Origin: Cloacibacterium sp047601505
GTDB lineage: Bacteria; Bacteroidota; Bacteroidia; Flavobacteriales; Weeksellaceae
DNA: 64,000 nucleotides
Direction: 5' to 3'
Assembly (NCBI RefSeq): GCF_047601505.1
Contig: NZ_JASGJD010000001.1
Span: 682,001 to 746,000 of the forward strand
Both the position numbers and the translations under genes were made by a program. Every line of letters begins with the position of its first letter. Positions within the stretch are counted from its first letter, which is position 1. Below, piece by piece: positions 42,316 to 51,557 of the stretch. The notes below the pieces were generated by a model. That model ran no database searches. It worked only from the letters and a program-made list of their open reading frames with translations, and was not told the DNA's origin.

Positions 42316-44895
42316 TTAGAAATTAAATGATATTGTTGTAGACCAAGTTCTACCAAAGCCAAAGAATACTCTGTTTGAAGGGTCTATACCTTTGTATAGA
42401 GTTGCTTGATAAGCATCATATAATGCTTGTGCTTGCGCATCTGTATTGGTGTTGGTTTTGAAATTACTTAGTTTTTTTACAGGGGTATTAGTAGCCCCAT
42501 CTTGGATGTAAGTAGTGTCAAGTAAGTTGTAAACATTCGCACCAATAGATAAAGATTGGTTAGTCCCTTTTAGTTTTAATTTATAAGAAGCACCAATGTT
42601 TAATAAATTAAAATCTGGCAATTGTAAAGCTTCTTTACCAGGAGTTAAGAAGTCTGCTACGTTCATTGCAGAGTAGATTCTTCCTACATATTGCCAAGTA
42701 CCGTAGATTCTAAGATCTTCTACTGGTATAATAGTTGCTCCTAAAGATGCTGTAGTTTGAGGAATACTGTTGTTGCTTCCACCTACTTTTACACCATCAA
42801 GGTATAATACAGAAGTATTAGAGCCATTGGTAGTAACAGGAGTGTTGTCATCTAAGAAGTTAGAACCTGTAGCATTTCCTTTGTATTTGTAATCTCCATA
42901 AGAGAACATTCCGTCCAATTCTAGATATTTATTAACTTTATAGTTTGCTTCAAATTCTGCACCTTGGTGAAGCTGAGTAATTCCGCTAATTTCAGAGTAT
43001 CCTGTATTACCATTGCCATCTATATTAGCAATATTGCCTCTTCTGTACCATCTATCTCTCCATTCAGTTCTGTATAAATTAATTTTTGCATTAAATTTAG
43101 CAGATTTGAATCCATAACCAATTTCAGAGCCAAAAATCTTTTCATTAGTTAGAGTAGGGTTTACTACTTGGAAATTACTTGGATAAACTGAATTCATAAA
43201 AGGTTGTTTGCTATAATATCCAATGTTACCAAATACATTGTGATGACTGTCGATATTATAATTAAGTCCTCCTTTTACCGTATAACCAAAAAGATTTTTA
43301 AATCCTGTTTTTCTGTCAACAACTTGTCCTTGTTGAGTAGAACCAGGTTTTATGAAATCATCAATTCTTTGGTAAGCTTGGTTAGAGACTGAACCTTGAA
43401 TGAAAGCCGAAAGTTTATCTTTAGTATATTCTACTTGTCCAAATCCACTATACCATAATACCTCTCCGTCATTGCTATAGCCAATTCTGTCAGACATTGG
43501 TGCTGTAGAGCCACCAAATGGATTCCAAGTCATTTTTTTATAATCATAAAGATTACTTACAACGTTAGGCGCAATGTTTTTATTTTTATCATCTTTGTAG
43601 CCAGATGCTCCATATAAATTAGATGCTACTTGATAATGATAACCATAATAATATCTATCATCTGTACCTACTGATAAGTTCCAATTATCATTTAGTTTAT
43701 GTTGGAAATTCATTAAGATACCATACCAGTTGTGAGAGTTAATACTAGATCTTCTAATTAAAGTGCTTCCAGCATTAGCGGTATTAACATTTACAGCTGC
43801 ATTTGCAGCAAAAAGTTTATCATAGTCGTAGTGACCATTGGTGTCATAGAAACCAGTCATCCCATTTACTCCCACTTTTCCTAAATCTCCGGTACCACCA
43901 CCACGTCCGTTAGACATGTAAACTACAGTACTTAAAGTAGATTTTTCATTGATAGTCCAATCCCAGTTAAGCATCATTACAGGTTTGCTGTAATAATTAC
44001 TTCTGTTAGATAAAGCTATTCTATTACCATTAGCATCTGTATAATATCCAAAATCAGAATTGTATTGTCTGTATGGAGTTCCGTCGTGATCAGGATTGTA
44101 TTTAATATAACTGTTGATTGTCGGTGCGTAAGATCTTTGGTCGTGCCATTGAGGAGCAGAAGTAATCATGAATTGCAAATTATGCTTTGCGCTAGGTTGG
44201 TAACCAAGTGCAAAATAATAAGTATAAGCTTCATAATTAGTATTTTCAACGTAAGTAGCTCCAGCTTGTCTTCCTAATAAGAAAGATGAAGACCATCCTT
44301 TTTGTGATTTACCTGTATTATAAGCAATAGAAGTTTTAAAATAATTATCATTTCCTATTCCCAATCTGAAAACTCCTCCTTGTTTCATATCAGCAGAACG
44401 AGTTAGGAAATTCATCGTACCTCCTACAGAAGCAATAGCTAATTTAGAAGAACCTAAACCTCTTTGTACTTGAATTGTGCTTGTAACATCTGCAAGACCA
44501 GTCCAGTTAGACATATAAACAGTGCCTCCTTCCATGTCATTTACAGGCATACCGTTTACCATTACGGCAACGTTTCTAGATTCGAAACCACGTAAAGTAA
44601 TTCCAGAGTCACCAAAACCACCTCCACTTTTAGTAGCATATACAGATGGTGTAGTGTTCAGGATTTCAACAAGCTCTTGATTCCCTGCTCTTTCAATGAT
44701 TTGTGCGGCTTTAATGTTAGAAACAGCAACTGGAGTTTTTCTGTCTTTAGCAATATCCGTAACACCTTTCAAGATAACAGCGTCAATGTCTTTTGTTTTT
44801 GTAGTGTCTTTTACGGATTGTGCAAAAGCTACACTAGCAGCAGATAGAGCAATGACAACTGAAAGTTTAGACTTTCCTAAATAGTTGGTTTTCAT
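42316..44895 (-). CDS. TonB-dependent outer membrane receptor
   Basis: 859 residues. Signal peptide (SVVIALSAASVAFAQ), TonB-box-like DIDAVILKG, plug domain (KTPVAVSNIKAAQIIERAGNQELVEILNTTPSVYA, GGFGDSGITLRGFESRNVAVMVNGMPVNDMEGG, GSSKLAIASVGGTMNFLT) and a barrel ending WSTTISFNF. There is no N-terminal carboxypeptidase-like domain and no SusD-type partner next door, so it is more like a siderophore/FecA-type or small-ligand receptor. The ligand is not deducible. A candidate operator lies upstream. Confidence 0.92.
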   Translation of the reverse strand: MKTNYLGKSKLSVVIALSAASVAFAQSVKDTTKTKDIDAVILKGVTDIAKDRKTPVAVSNIKAAQIIERAGNQELVEILNTTPSVYATKSGGGFGDSGITLRGFESRNVAVMVNGMPVNDMEGGTVYMSNWTGLADVTSTIQVQRGLGSSKLAIASVGGTMNFLTRSADMKQGGVFRLGIGNDNYFKTSIAYNTGKSQKGWSSSFLLGRQAGATYVENTNYEAYTYYFALGYQPSAKHNLQFMITSAPQWHDQRSYAPTINSYIKYNPDHDGTPYRQYNSDFGYYTDANGNRIALSNRSNYYSKPVMMLNWDWTINEKSTLSTVVYMSNGRGGGTGDLGKVGVNGMTGFYDTNGHYDYDKLFAANAAVNVNTANAGSTLIRRSSINSHNWYGILMNFQHKLNDNWNLSVGTDDRYYYGYHYQVASNLYGASGYKDDKNKNIAPNVVSNLYDYKKMTWNPFGGSTAPMSDRIGYSNDGEVLWYSGFGQVEYTKDKLSAFIQGSVSNQAYQRIDDFIKPGSTQQGQVVDRKTGFKNLFGYTVKGGLNYNIDSHHNVFGNIGYYSKQPFMNSVYPSNFQVVNPTLTNEKIFGSEIGYGFKSAKFNAKINLYRTEWRDRWYRRGNIANIDGNGNTGYSEISGITQLHQGAEFEANYKVNKYLELDGMFSYGDYKYKGNATGSNFLDDNTPVTTNGSNTSVLYLDGVKVGGSNNSIPQTTASLGATIIPVEDLRIYGTWQYVGRIYSAMNVADFLTPGKEALQLPDFNLLNIGASYKLKLKGTNQSLSIGANVYNLLDTTYIQDGATNTPVKKLSNFKTNTNTDAQAQALYDAYQATLYKGIDPSNRVFFGFGRTWSTTISFNF

Positions 44896-44931
44896 AAAAT
44901 TTTATTAATTTCTAATGATTTATTTATGTGG

Positions 44932-44939
44932 CGAAAATA
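44932..44939 (-). promoter_or_regulatory. Near-consensus promoter box for the TonB receptor
   Basis: Minus-strand TATTTTCG (one mismatch to TAnnTTTG), 36 nt before the ATG. Confidence 0.4.
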
Positions 44940-44950
44940 CATTTTTTTTT

Positions 44951-44976
44951 GTTAACAAAAATTAACACAATGTTAA
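44951..44976. promoter_or_regulatory. TTAACA inverted repeat, candidate operator of the TonB receptor
   Basis: TTAACA-caa-TGTTAA (44962-44976) is a perfect 6-bp inverted repeat, with a further palindromic GTTAAC at 44951-44956. It covers the expected -33 region of the TonB-receptor promoter. Confidence 0.4.
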
Positions 44977-45005
44977 TATTTTGAAAGTTTTTTTATGAAA
45001 AGCAT

Positions 45006-45031
45006 AAAACCACGCATTTTAGCGTGGTTTT
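45006..45031 (-). terminator. Intrinsic terminator after nadC
   Basis: Perfect 10-bp stem AAAACCACGC / GCGTGGTTTT with a 6-nt loop, 10 bp after the nadC stop. Confidence 0.75.
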
Positions 45032-45040
45032 ATAGGGTTT

Positions 45041-45910
45041 TTACTTTACTGCTTTGAGACTTAGGTCAATATTTTCAGCGGAATGTGTGAGCGCTCCTAC
45101 CGAAATATACGTGACTCCTGTCTTAGCAATGGCGTTGAGCTGTTCCCGTAAAATGCCTCCAGAAGCTTCGGTTTCACATTTTCCGTTAATTAATTTAACG
45201 GCTTCGGTCATGGTTTTAATGTCCATATTGTCTAACATAATTCTGTCTATACCTTTTCCAGCTAATTTTGCGGCTTCTTCTACTTCGGCGAGATTTCTGG
45301 TTTCTACCTCTACTTTTAGTTTTAATTTATTTTTCTTGAGATAATCTTGTGTCATTTTTACAGCGTTGGTAATACTTCCGTTGTAATCTATGTGGTTGTC
45401 TTTAAGCATTATCATGTCGTACAATCCATATCTGTGATTAGTTCCGCCACCAATGGAAACTGCCCATTTTTCGCAAATTCTGAAATTTGGGGTGGTTTTT
45501 CTGGTGTCTAGAAGTTTAGTTTTTGTGCCGAGAAGTCTAGCATCCCAATCGTGAGTAAGCGTTGCAATGCCGCTCATTCTTTGCATACAATTAAGAATTA
45601 ATCTTTCTGTGGAAAGTATTGATTGAGCTTTACCTGTAACTACAAATGCAATGTCTCCTTTTTTAGCATTTTCACCATCTTTAATAAAAACTTCTACTTT
45701 AAGATTTTTATCGAAAGTTTTAAAAATAATTTCTGCTAATTCTACACCTGCCAAAATACAATCTTCTTTTACCAAAAGTTTTGCACTTTGTACCAAATCT
45801 GTAGGAATGGTAGATAATGTAGAGTGGTCTCCGCTTTGGATGTCTTCTTCCAAAGCATTTTTTATAAATTGTTTTAAAGCTTTATCTGTTACGTAAGTTG
45901 GGCGTTTCAT
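45041..45910 (-). CDS. nadC: Nicotinate-nucleotide pyrophosphorylase (quinolinate phosphoribosyltransferase)
   Basis: 289 residues from the ATG at 45910 (MKRPTYVTDKALKQFI); an alternative ATG at 45943 adds 11 residues. Converts quinolinate and PRPP to nicotinate mononucleotide. Visible motifs: ALEEDIQSGDHST, NCMQRMSGIATLT, LDTRKTTPNFRICEKWAVSIGGGTNHRYGLYDMIMLKDNHI, VEVETRNLAEVEEA, and TEASGGILREQL. Follows nadB by about 56 bp; together they cover two of the three steps from aspartate to NaMN, while nadA is not in this window. Confidence 0.95.
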   Translation of the reverse strand: MKRPTYVTDKALKQFIKNALEEDIQSGDHSTLSTIPTDLVQSAKLLVKEDCILAGVELAEIIFKTFDKNLKVEVFIKDGENAKKGDIAFVVTGKAQSILSTERLILNCMQRMSGIATLTHDWDARLLGTKTKLLDTRKTTPNFRICEKWAVSIGGGTNHRYGLYDMIMLKDNHIDYNGSITNAVKMTQDYLKKNKLKLKVEVETRNLAEVEEAAKLAGKGIDRIMLDNMDIKTMTEAVKLINGKCETEASGGILREQLNAIAKTGVTYISVGALTHSAENIDLSLKAVK

Positions 45911-45966
45911 TGTTTTATTATGTTTTGAAAATTTAGGATTCAAAAAAAATATTATTATTAATTAGA

Positions 45967-47541
45967 CTATGCAAAATCCTTATTATAAAAAGCACCTTTG
46001 TTTTCAGTCATTTCTAAAGAATTTTTAATAATGAGGTAAGAGATATTTACCAAATTTCTTAATTCTGAAAGTTCTGGTGAAATTACAGAGTAACTGTATA
46101 ATTCTGTTACTGCGTCAAAGATTTCTTTTTGTTTTTTCTGTGCCAGTTTCAGTCTATTATTGCTTCTTACAATACTTACCAAATCGCTCATCATTTCCTG
46201 AAGCTGTTTTCTGAGGTAAGAAATTAATACTTTTTCTTCCATTATTTTCATGCCTTCATCATTCCATTCTGGTACATTTTGGAGGTCGAAATAATTAAAT
46301 TCATCAATATTTAATAATTCTACCGTTTTCATAGCAGCATTATGCCCGAAAACTAATCCTTCTAGTAATGAGTTGGAAGCGAGTCTGTTAGCGCCGTGAA
46401 GGCCAGAGTTGGTACATTCGCCCACTGCAAAAAGATTTTTGATAGAAGATTGTCCATCTTTGTCCACCACAATTCCGCCCATTAGGTAATGACTTGCAGG
46501 AACCACAGGAATTAGTTGTTTAAAAGGGTCAATTCCTTCGTCTATACATTTTTGATAAATATTAGGGAAATGTTCTATAAATTTTTCTTTGTTCATTTCT
46601 GTGCAATCTAATCCTACATAATTGTCTCCAGAAATTTTCATTTCGTTATCTATAGCTCTTGCAACAATATCTCGAGAGGCCAATTCTTCTCTTTCGTCAT
46701 ATTTGTGCATGAATTTTTCTCCATTTTTGGTTTTGAGTTTTGCGCCATCACCTCTAACGGCTTCGGAAATTAAAAAAAGCATTCCGTCTCTTTTAGAATA
46801 CATTGCAGTAGGATGAAACTGTATGTATTGCATGTTAGAAACCTTGCCTCGAGCCCTGTGTACAAAGGCAATTCCATCTCCTGTAGCAATAATAGGATTG
46901 GTAGTGTTTTTATAAACATGACCAGCACCTCCAGTAGCTACTAACGTTATTTTGGCAGTAACTTTCTTAATTTTTTTATTTTTTTGGTCTAAAACGTAAG
47001 CTCCATAACAATTGATGTTTTCTTTATCAAACGCTTTGTTTGGAATGTGATGCTGCGTAATTAAATCTATAACATAATGGTAATCTAGAATTTCTATATT
47101 TTCAGAATTGTTGCAATATTCTAGCAACGCTCGTTCAATTTCAGCACCGGTAATGTCTTTGTGGTGTACAATTCGGAATTCTGTATGTCCACCTTCTCTG
47201 CCAAGTTTGTATTCTCCGTCTTCTTTTTTATCGAATCTTGTTCCCCAATCTACCAATTCGCGGAAACGGTCTGGCCCTTCTTTTATCACCATTTCTACCA
47301 CCTCTCTGTTGTTTTCTCCATCGCCAGCACGCATGGTGTCTTCGATGTGTTTTTCGAAATTATCTTTGCTGAAATCTGTCACAACAGCCAAACCGCCTTG
47401 AGCATATTTGGTATTTGTTTCGTCTTCTTCGGCTTTGGTAACGATGGTGATTTTGGCATCTGGCAATTGTTCTGAAATTTTTATGGCATAAGAAAGCCCT
47501 GAAATTCCCGAACCTATAACCAGTACATCTGTTTTTATCAT
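45967..47541 (-). CDS. nadB: L-aspartate oxidase
   Basis: 524 residues. FAD enzyme that oxidises L-aspartate to iminoaspartate, the first step of NAD synthesis. FAD-binding opening VLVIGSGISGLSYAIKISE, KYAQGGLAVV, active-site stretch GREGGHTEFRIVHHKDITG, QYIQFHPTAMYSK, ISEAVRGDGAKL, and the C-terminal GECTNSGLHGANRLASNSLLEGLVFG. The C-terminal helical domain is full length. First gene of the nadB-nadC operon. Confidence 0.95.
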   Translation of the reverse strand: MIKTDVLVIGSGISGLSYAIKISEQLPDAKITIVTKAEEDETNTKYAQGGLAVVTDFSKDNFEKHIEDTMRAGDGENNREVVEMVIKEGPDRFRELVDWGTRFDKKEDGEYKLGREGGHTEFRIVHHKDITGAEIERALLEYCNNSENIEILDYHYVIDLITQHHIPNKAFDKENINCYGAYVLDQKNKKIKKVTAKITLVATGGAGHVYKNTTNPIIATGDGIAFVHRARGKVSNMQYIQFHPTAMYSKRDGMLFLISEAVRGDGAKLKTKNGEKFMHKYDEREELASRDIVARAIDNEMKISGDNYVGLDCTEMNKEKFIEHFPNIYQKCIDEGIDPFKQLIPVVPASHYLMGGIVVDKDGQSSIKNLFAVGECTNSGLHGANRLASNSLLEGLVFGHNAAMKTVELLNIDEFNYFDLQNVPEWNDEGMKIMEEKVLISYLRKQLQEMMSDLVSIVRSNNRLKLAQKKQKEIFDAVTELYSYSVISPELSELRNLVNISYLIIKNSLEMTENKGAFYNKDFA

Positions 47542-47614
47542 TTTTTTATTAGAAGTCTAAATTTTTAAATTTATAAAGTGTAAAAATACTTACCAAAAAT
47601 AAGCATTTTTAATC

Positions 47615-47650
47615 AAAAAACCCTTTCTGCGTTTAGAACGCAAAAAGGGT
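47615..47650 (-). terminator. Intrinsic terminator after rnhA
   Basis: 14-bp stem ACCCTTTCTGCGTT / AACGCAAAAAGGGT with one mismatch, tag loop, and six T on the minus strand. Confidence 0.85.
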
Positions 47651-47659
47651 AGCTTATCA

Positions 47660-48136
47660 TTAGAACAATCCATTTTCTTTTTGGTTTTCAAAAAATGTAT
47701 CGATTTTTAAATCTGAAGATTGAGAAGCTTTTACGGCAAGTTGGTCGCAAATTTCATTTTCAGGATGTCCTGCGTGTCCTTTTATCCAATGAAACTGTAC
47801 TTTATGTTTTCTAAAAAGCGGAATAAATCTTTGCCACAAATCTGGATTTTTTACATTTTTAAAACCTTTTTTTATCCATCCAAAAATCCAATTTTGATTA
47901 ATTGCATCTGCTACATATTTAGAATCTGTAAATACATGAACTTCATTTTCAGGGTTTTTTAACTTTTCTAAAGCTTCTATTACTGCTAAAAGTTCCATTC
48001 TGTTGTTGGTAGTCAATCTGAAACCTTCGGAGAATGTTTTTTGATATTTTTTTTCAGGAACGCGCATTAGAATTCCGTAGCCTCCTTTTCCGGGGTTACC
48101 ACTACAAGCTCCGTCTGTGTAAATTTCGATTTTCAT
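47660..48136 (-). CDS. rnhA: Ribonuclease HI
   Basis: 158 residues. Degrades RNA in RNA-DNA hybrids. Catalytic acids are visible: Asp in IYTDGACSGNPGKGGYG, Glu in NRMELLAVIEAL, Asp in VFTDSKYVADAI, and Asp in GHPENEICDQLA, with the handle region WIFGWIKKGFKNVKN. The leader (about 46 nt) after the promoter box can fold CGTAAA/TTTACG. Next to dnaB, head to tail. Confidence 0.96.
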   Translation of the reverse strand: MKIEIYTDGACSGNPGKGGYGILMRVPEKKYQKTFSEGFRLTTNNRMELLAVIEALEKLKNPENEVHVFTDSKYVADAINQNWIFGWIKKGFKNVKNPDLWQRFIPLFRKHKVQFHWIKGHAGHPENEICDQLAVKASQSSDLKIDTFFENQKENGLF

Positions 48137-48182
48137 GAATTTTGTGAAGCCGTAAATTAGTTTAAACGATTTTACGACTTTG

Positions 48183-48190
48183 CAAATCTA
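48183..48190 (-). promoter_or_regulatory. TAnnTTTG promoter box for rnhA
   Basis: Minus-strand TAGATTTG, 46 nt before the ATG at 48136. Confidence 0.55.
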
Positions 48191-48202
48191 CAATTTTGTA
48201 TG

Positions 48203-49765
48203 TTAAAAAGGCATTTCTTCGTCTTCGTCGTCATTCATGGCAGAACCAGAGATATTTCCGGTGTCTGGTAATCCGAAAGCAGCGCCAGGATCTACAGAAA
48301 CTCTTAGTTTTTCAAAACCTCCAGGTTCGTCTTGCTGTGCAAATCCTGAAGTGTGATAATTACCAAAAATATCCAAATCTGAGAATTTTGCCAAACTACC
48401 TTGAAATGACAATCTTACGTCTGCAATAGAACCATTTCTGTGTTTTGCAATAATAAGTTCGGCTTGGTTAGCAGAAGGTGTTTCGTCTTCCCATTGTTCT
48501 ATTTTGTAATATTCGGGTCTGTAGATAAAAGATACAATATCAGCATCTTGTTCAATAGCTCCAGATTCTCTAAGGTCTGAAAGTTGAGGTCTTTTATTGG
48601 GTCTGGTTTCTACGGTTCTCGATAACTGAGAAAGTGCAATTACAGGTACATTTAATTCTTTAGCAATTGCTTTAAGAGAACGAGAGATGGTTGCAATTTC
48701 TTGCTCTCTGTTTCCGCCGCCTTTTCCTCCAGAGTTGGCAGTCATTAGCTGAAGGTAATCTACCATAATTATTTTAACGCCGTGTTGCATTACCAATCTT
48801 CGGCATTTTGCTCTAAAATCGAAAACAGAAAGTGAAGGTGTTTCGTCGATATAAAGTGGTGCATTTTCTAGAGCAGAAACGTTGGAGAAAAGTCTTTGCC
48901 ATTCTTCTTCAGACATTTGTCCTTTTCTTAATTTTTCTGAGGAAATTCCTGTTTCAGAGGCAATCATTCTGGTAATTAATTGTACCGAAGCCATTTCCAG
49001 AGAGAAAAGAGCCATTGGAATTTGATGGTCAACACAAATATTTCTCGCCATCGAAAGAATAAAAGCTGTTTTTCCCATTGCAGGACGTGCAGCAATAATG
49101 ATTAAATCTGATGGTTGCCAACCTCCGGTTTCTTTATCTACATCTCTAAAACCAGATGGTACACCAGAGAGTCCTTCTTTGTCTTTTAACGATTTAATTT
49201 TATCAATAGCTTCTCTTACTAATGAATTAGCGGTATCGAATCCTTTTTTGATGGTTCCGTTGGTAATTTCGAAGAAAGATTGTTCTGCTTTGTCTAATAA
49301 CTCAAAAACGTCTGTAGATTCTTTGTAAGAATTGTCGATAACATTTGCAGAAACATTAATTAAGCTTCTTAAAATAAATTTTTCCAGAATTACACGTACG
49401 TGATATTCTATGTGCGCAGAAGAACTTACGCCCATGGTAAGGTCTATAATATAATGGTCTCCACCTGCAAAACCTAATTTTTCGGTTCTTTTGAGGTCTT
49501 GTATTACCGTCATTAAGTCAACAGGTTCATTTTTCTCATACAAATTGAGGATTGCTCTAAAAATTTCTTGATGCCTTGGGTCGTAAAAAACTTCTGGACT
49601 AAGTAAATCTATAGAGTAATCTAATCCTTTTTTGTCTATTAAAAATGTCCCGATAACCAATTTCTCGAATTCTACTGCATTGGGCGGCATTTTACCGTTC
49701 GAGATAGAGAGTTCCTTCGCGAAATTACCATGAGTAAGAGATGATAATGTTTCCTTCTGTGCCAT
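48203..49765 (-). CDS. dnaB: Replicative DNA helicase DnaB
   Basis: 520 residues. N-terminal primase-interacting domain (about 25-130, beginning PPNAVEFEKLVIGTFLID) and C-terminal RecA-like motor with Walker A ARPAMGKTAF near 230, Walker B IIMVDYLQLM, the arginine-finger region LRESGAIEQDADIVSFIYRPEYY, and KHRNGSIADVRLSF. No intein. The C-terminal tail is acidic (DDEDEEMPF), which in replication proteins often contacts partners. The ATG lies only 4 nt after a promoter box, so the mRNA is probably leaderless. Confidence 0.97.
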   Translation of the reverse strand: MAQKETLSSLTHGNFAKELSISNGKMPPNAVEFEKLVIGTFLIDKKGLDYSIDLLSPEVFYDPRHQEIFRAILNLYEKNEPVDLMTVIQDLKRTEKLGFAGGDHYIIDLTMGVSSSAHIEYHVRVILEKFILRSLINVSANVIDNSYKESTDVFELLDKAEQSFFEITNGTIKKGFDTANSLVREAIDKIKSLKDKEGLSGVPSGFRDVDKETGGWQPSDLIIIAARPAMGKTAFILSMARNICVDHQIPMALFSLEMASVQLITRMIASETGISSEKLRKGQMSEEEWQRLFSNVSALENAPLYIDETPSLSVFDFRAKCRRLVMQHGVKIIMVDYLQLMTANSGGKGGGNREQEIATISRSLKAIAKELNVPVIALSQLSRTVETRPNKRPQLSDLRESGAIEQDADIVSFIYRPEYYKIEQWEDETPSANQAELIIAKHRNGSIADVRLSFQGSLAKFSDLDIFGNYHTSGFAQQDEPGGFEKLRVSVDPGAAFGLPDTGNISGSAMNDDEDEEMPF

Positions 49766-49769
49766 AAGG

Positions 49770-49777
49770 CAAAGATA
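49770..49777 (-). promoter_or_regulatory. TAnnTTTG box abutting the dnaB start
   Basis: Minus-strand TATCTTTG, followed by CCTT and the ATG. Confidence 0.65.
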
Positions 49778-49926
49778 GTTTTTTTAATTTTTTTTTGAGG
49801 TTAATGTTGGTTTTTATTAGGATTAAAGATAAGGCTTTTGATTGCAGAAAGTTAGATGAGAATAAAATGTGGATAAATAGATGAGTTATTAAGAATTAAT
49901 ATTTTTTAAAAAAATTAAAATGCTTT

Positions 49927-51162
49927 TTAATATTCCATTTTCCTCAATTTGGGAACAAATTTTCCTACAAAAAGAGCAATAAGAACCGTCATTGTTCCAC
50001 CGAAAACTACAGATCTTACAACACCTAAAAGTTTCGCCACAACGCCACTTTCAAATTGTCCCATTTCGTTGCTAGACATAATGAAAATAGAGTTTACACT
50101 CATTACTCTTCCTCTAATATTATCGGGCGTTTTTAGCTGAACAATAGTTCCTCGTATTACTACGGAAATTCCATCAAACATACCGCTAAGCATCAAAAAA
50201 AGGAAAGATAGCCAATATAATTTCGACAATCCAAAACCGATAATGCACAAACCAAAACCGGCAACTACTCCAATTAAAATTTTTCCTTGGTTTTTTCTCA
50301 AAGGAATAAAAGAAAGTGTTACGATAATAATCATAGAGCCAATGTCTGAAGCTGCGTTCAAAATACCGAAACCTTCGGCTCCAGATTTTAAAATGTCACT
50401 CGCGAAAACGGGAATCATCGCTACTGCGCCACCGAAAAGCACGGCAAACATGTCTAAACATAATGCTCCTAAAATTTCTTTGGTTTTGTAAATGTAAGCA
50501 ATGCCTTCCTTCATGGAAGTCCAGATTTCAAGTTCATTTTTCTGGTATTCCGAATGTTGTTTTTTGATTTGAATGAAAAATATTGAAGCTAAAAAAATCA
50601 ACAATAAAATAACAACAAGAGTCCATTTTATGGTAATTAAAGCGATAAGGAATCCTCCAATTGCGTGCCCCGAAACGGAAGCCATAAGAAAAGTTGCTTG
50701 GTTGAGCGTAATGGCATTGGGAAGTTTTTCTCTGCCAACAATTTTAGGAATCATTACCGGAATAATTGGGCCAATAAAAGCTCTGCAAATTCCTGTAAAA
50801 AATATAATTCCGTAGATGTAATAAGTGATTTGATGTCCTGTAAAATGAAGGTGCAAAGAATAAAATGCAGGAATTAACAATAAAGAAATCAATACAAAAT
50901 AACCTACAGTGCAAATAAGTAGCATTTTCTTTTTCTCATTCATGTCGATAACATGACCTGCATACAAAGCAGTAGAAACAGCGGGAATAACTTCTGATAA
51001 ACCAATTAATCCGATTGAAAAAGGGTCTTTGGTTAATTGATAAACCCACCATCCTAATAATGTGGCGAGCATTCTAAAAGCTAAAATTAAAAAAAATCTT
51101 CCGGTAAGCAGGTTTCTAAACTCCTTGTTTTCCAGAGTTTTTATAGGTTCAAGAGAAATCAT
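49927..51162 (-). CDS. MFS transporter
   Basis: 411 residues with about twelve helices; the N-terminal half begins NKEFRNLLTGRFFLILAFRMLATLLGWWVYQLTKDPFSIGLIGLSEVIP and has the loop DMNEKKKML. The overall pattern fits the MFS_3/EntS-type exporter branch, often siderophore or drug export. Substrate unknown. Leaderless-type start, 4 nt after a promoter box, divergent from the SMR gene. Confidence 0.85.
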   Translation of the reverse strand: MISLEPIKTLENKEFRNLLTGRFFLILAFRMLATLLGWWVYQLTKDPFSIGLIGLSEVIPAVSTALYAGHVIDMNEKKKMLLICTVGYFVLISLLLIPAFYSLHLHFTGHQITYYIYGIIFFTGICRAFIGPIIPVMIPKIVGREKLPNAITLNQATFLMASVSGHAIGGFLIALITIKWTLVVILLLIFLASIFFIQIKKQHSEYQKNELEIWTSMKEGIAYIYKTKEILGALCLDMFAVLFGGAVAMIPVFASDILKSGAEGFGILNAASDIGSMIIIVTLSFIPLRKNQGKILIGVVAGFGLCIIGFGLSKLYWLSFLFLMLSGMFDGISVVIRGTIVQLKTPDNIRGRVMSVNSIFIMSSNEMGQFESGVVAKLLGVVRSVVFGGTMTVLIALFVGKFVPKLRKMEY

Positions 51163-51166
51163 AGAG

Positions 51167-51174
51167 CAAAGATA
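51167..51174 (-). promoter_or_regulatory. TAnnTTTG box abutting the MFS start
   Basis: Minus-strand TATCTTTG, followed by CTCT and the ATG at 51162. Confidence 0.65.
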
Positions 51175-51209
51175 ACAGAATTACAAATATTTTTTTGATA
51201 GTTATAGTC

Positions 51210-51217
51210 TATATTTG
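51210..51217 (+). promoter_or_regulatory. TAnnTTTG box abutting the SMR start
   Basis: TATATTTG, followed by TGGA and the ATG at 51222; this decides the start. Confidence 0.65.
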
Positions 51218-51221
51218 TGGA

Positions 51222-51557
51222 ATGAATTGGTTAATACTCATCATTGCAGGATTGTTTGAAACGTCTTTTGCTTTTTGTTTAGGAAAAGCTCAACAAACTT
51301 CGGGTAAAGAAAATCTTTATTGGTGGTTAGGTTTTTTGGTGTGTCTGTTTTTATCGATGTTTCTCATGTACAAAGCTATTTCTGGCGAAAATGGTTTGCC
51401 AATTGGTACAGCTTACGCCATCTGGACTGGGATTGGAGCCGTAGGAAGCGTTTTGATGGGAATCTTTTTCTTTAACGAACCAGCTACTTTTTGGCGCATC
51501 TTTTTCGTTGTTACATTAATTGCTTCTATAGTAGGATTGAAGTTTGTGAGTGAGTAA
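51222..51557 (+). CDS. Small multidrug resistance (SMR) transporter, SugE/Gdx-like
   Basis: 111 residues, four helices. The conserved membrane Glu is in LIIAGLFETSFAF (residue 13), and helix 4 ends with GLKFVSE. Members export guanidinium (Gdx/SugE) or quaternary ammonium compounds (Qac) as dual-topology dimers; I cannot distinguish the two reliably, and there is no guanidine riboswitch visible upstream. The longer frame from 51195 is rejected because the promoter box falls inside it. Ends tail to tail with the GH3-family gene with no gap. Confidence 0.88.
   Translation: MNWLILIIAGLFETSFAFCLGKAQQTSGKENLYWWLGFLVCLFLSMFLMYKAISGENGLPIGTAYAIWTGIGAVGSVLMGIFFFNEPATFWRIFFVVTLIASIVGLKFVSE

Noticed and set aside
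45054..45344. 96-residue plus-strand frame opposite nadC
   Set aside because: Antisense shadow of a strongly conserved enzyme gene.
51195..51221. Upstream extension of the SMR transporter start
   Set aside because: The TATATTTG promoter box lies inside the extension, and MNWLILIIAG is the family N-terminus.
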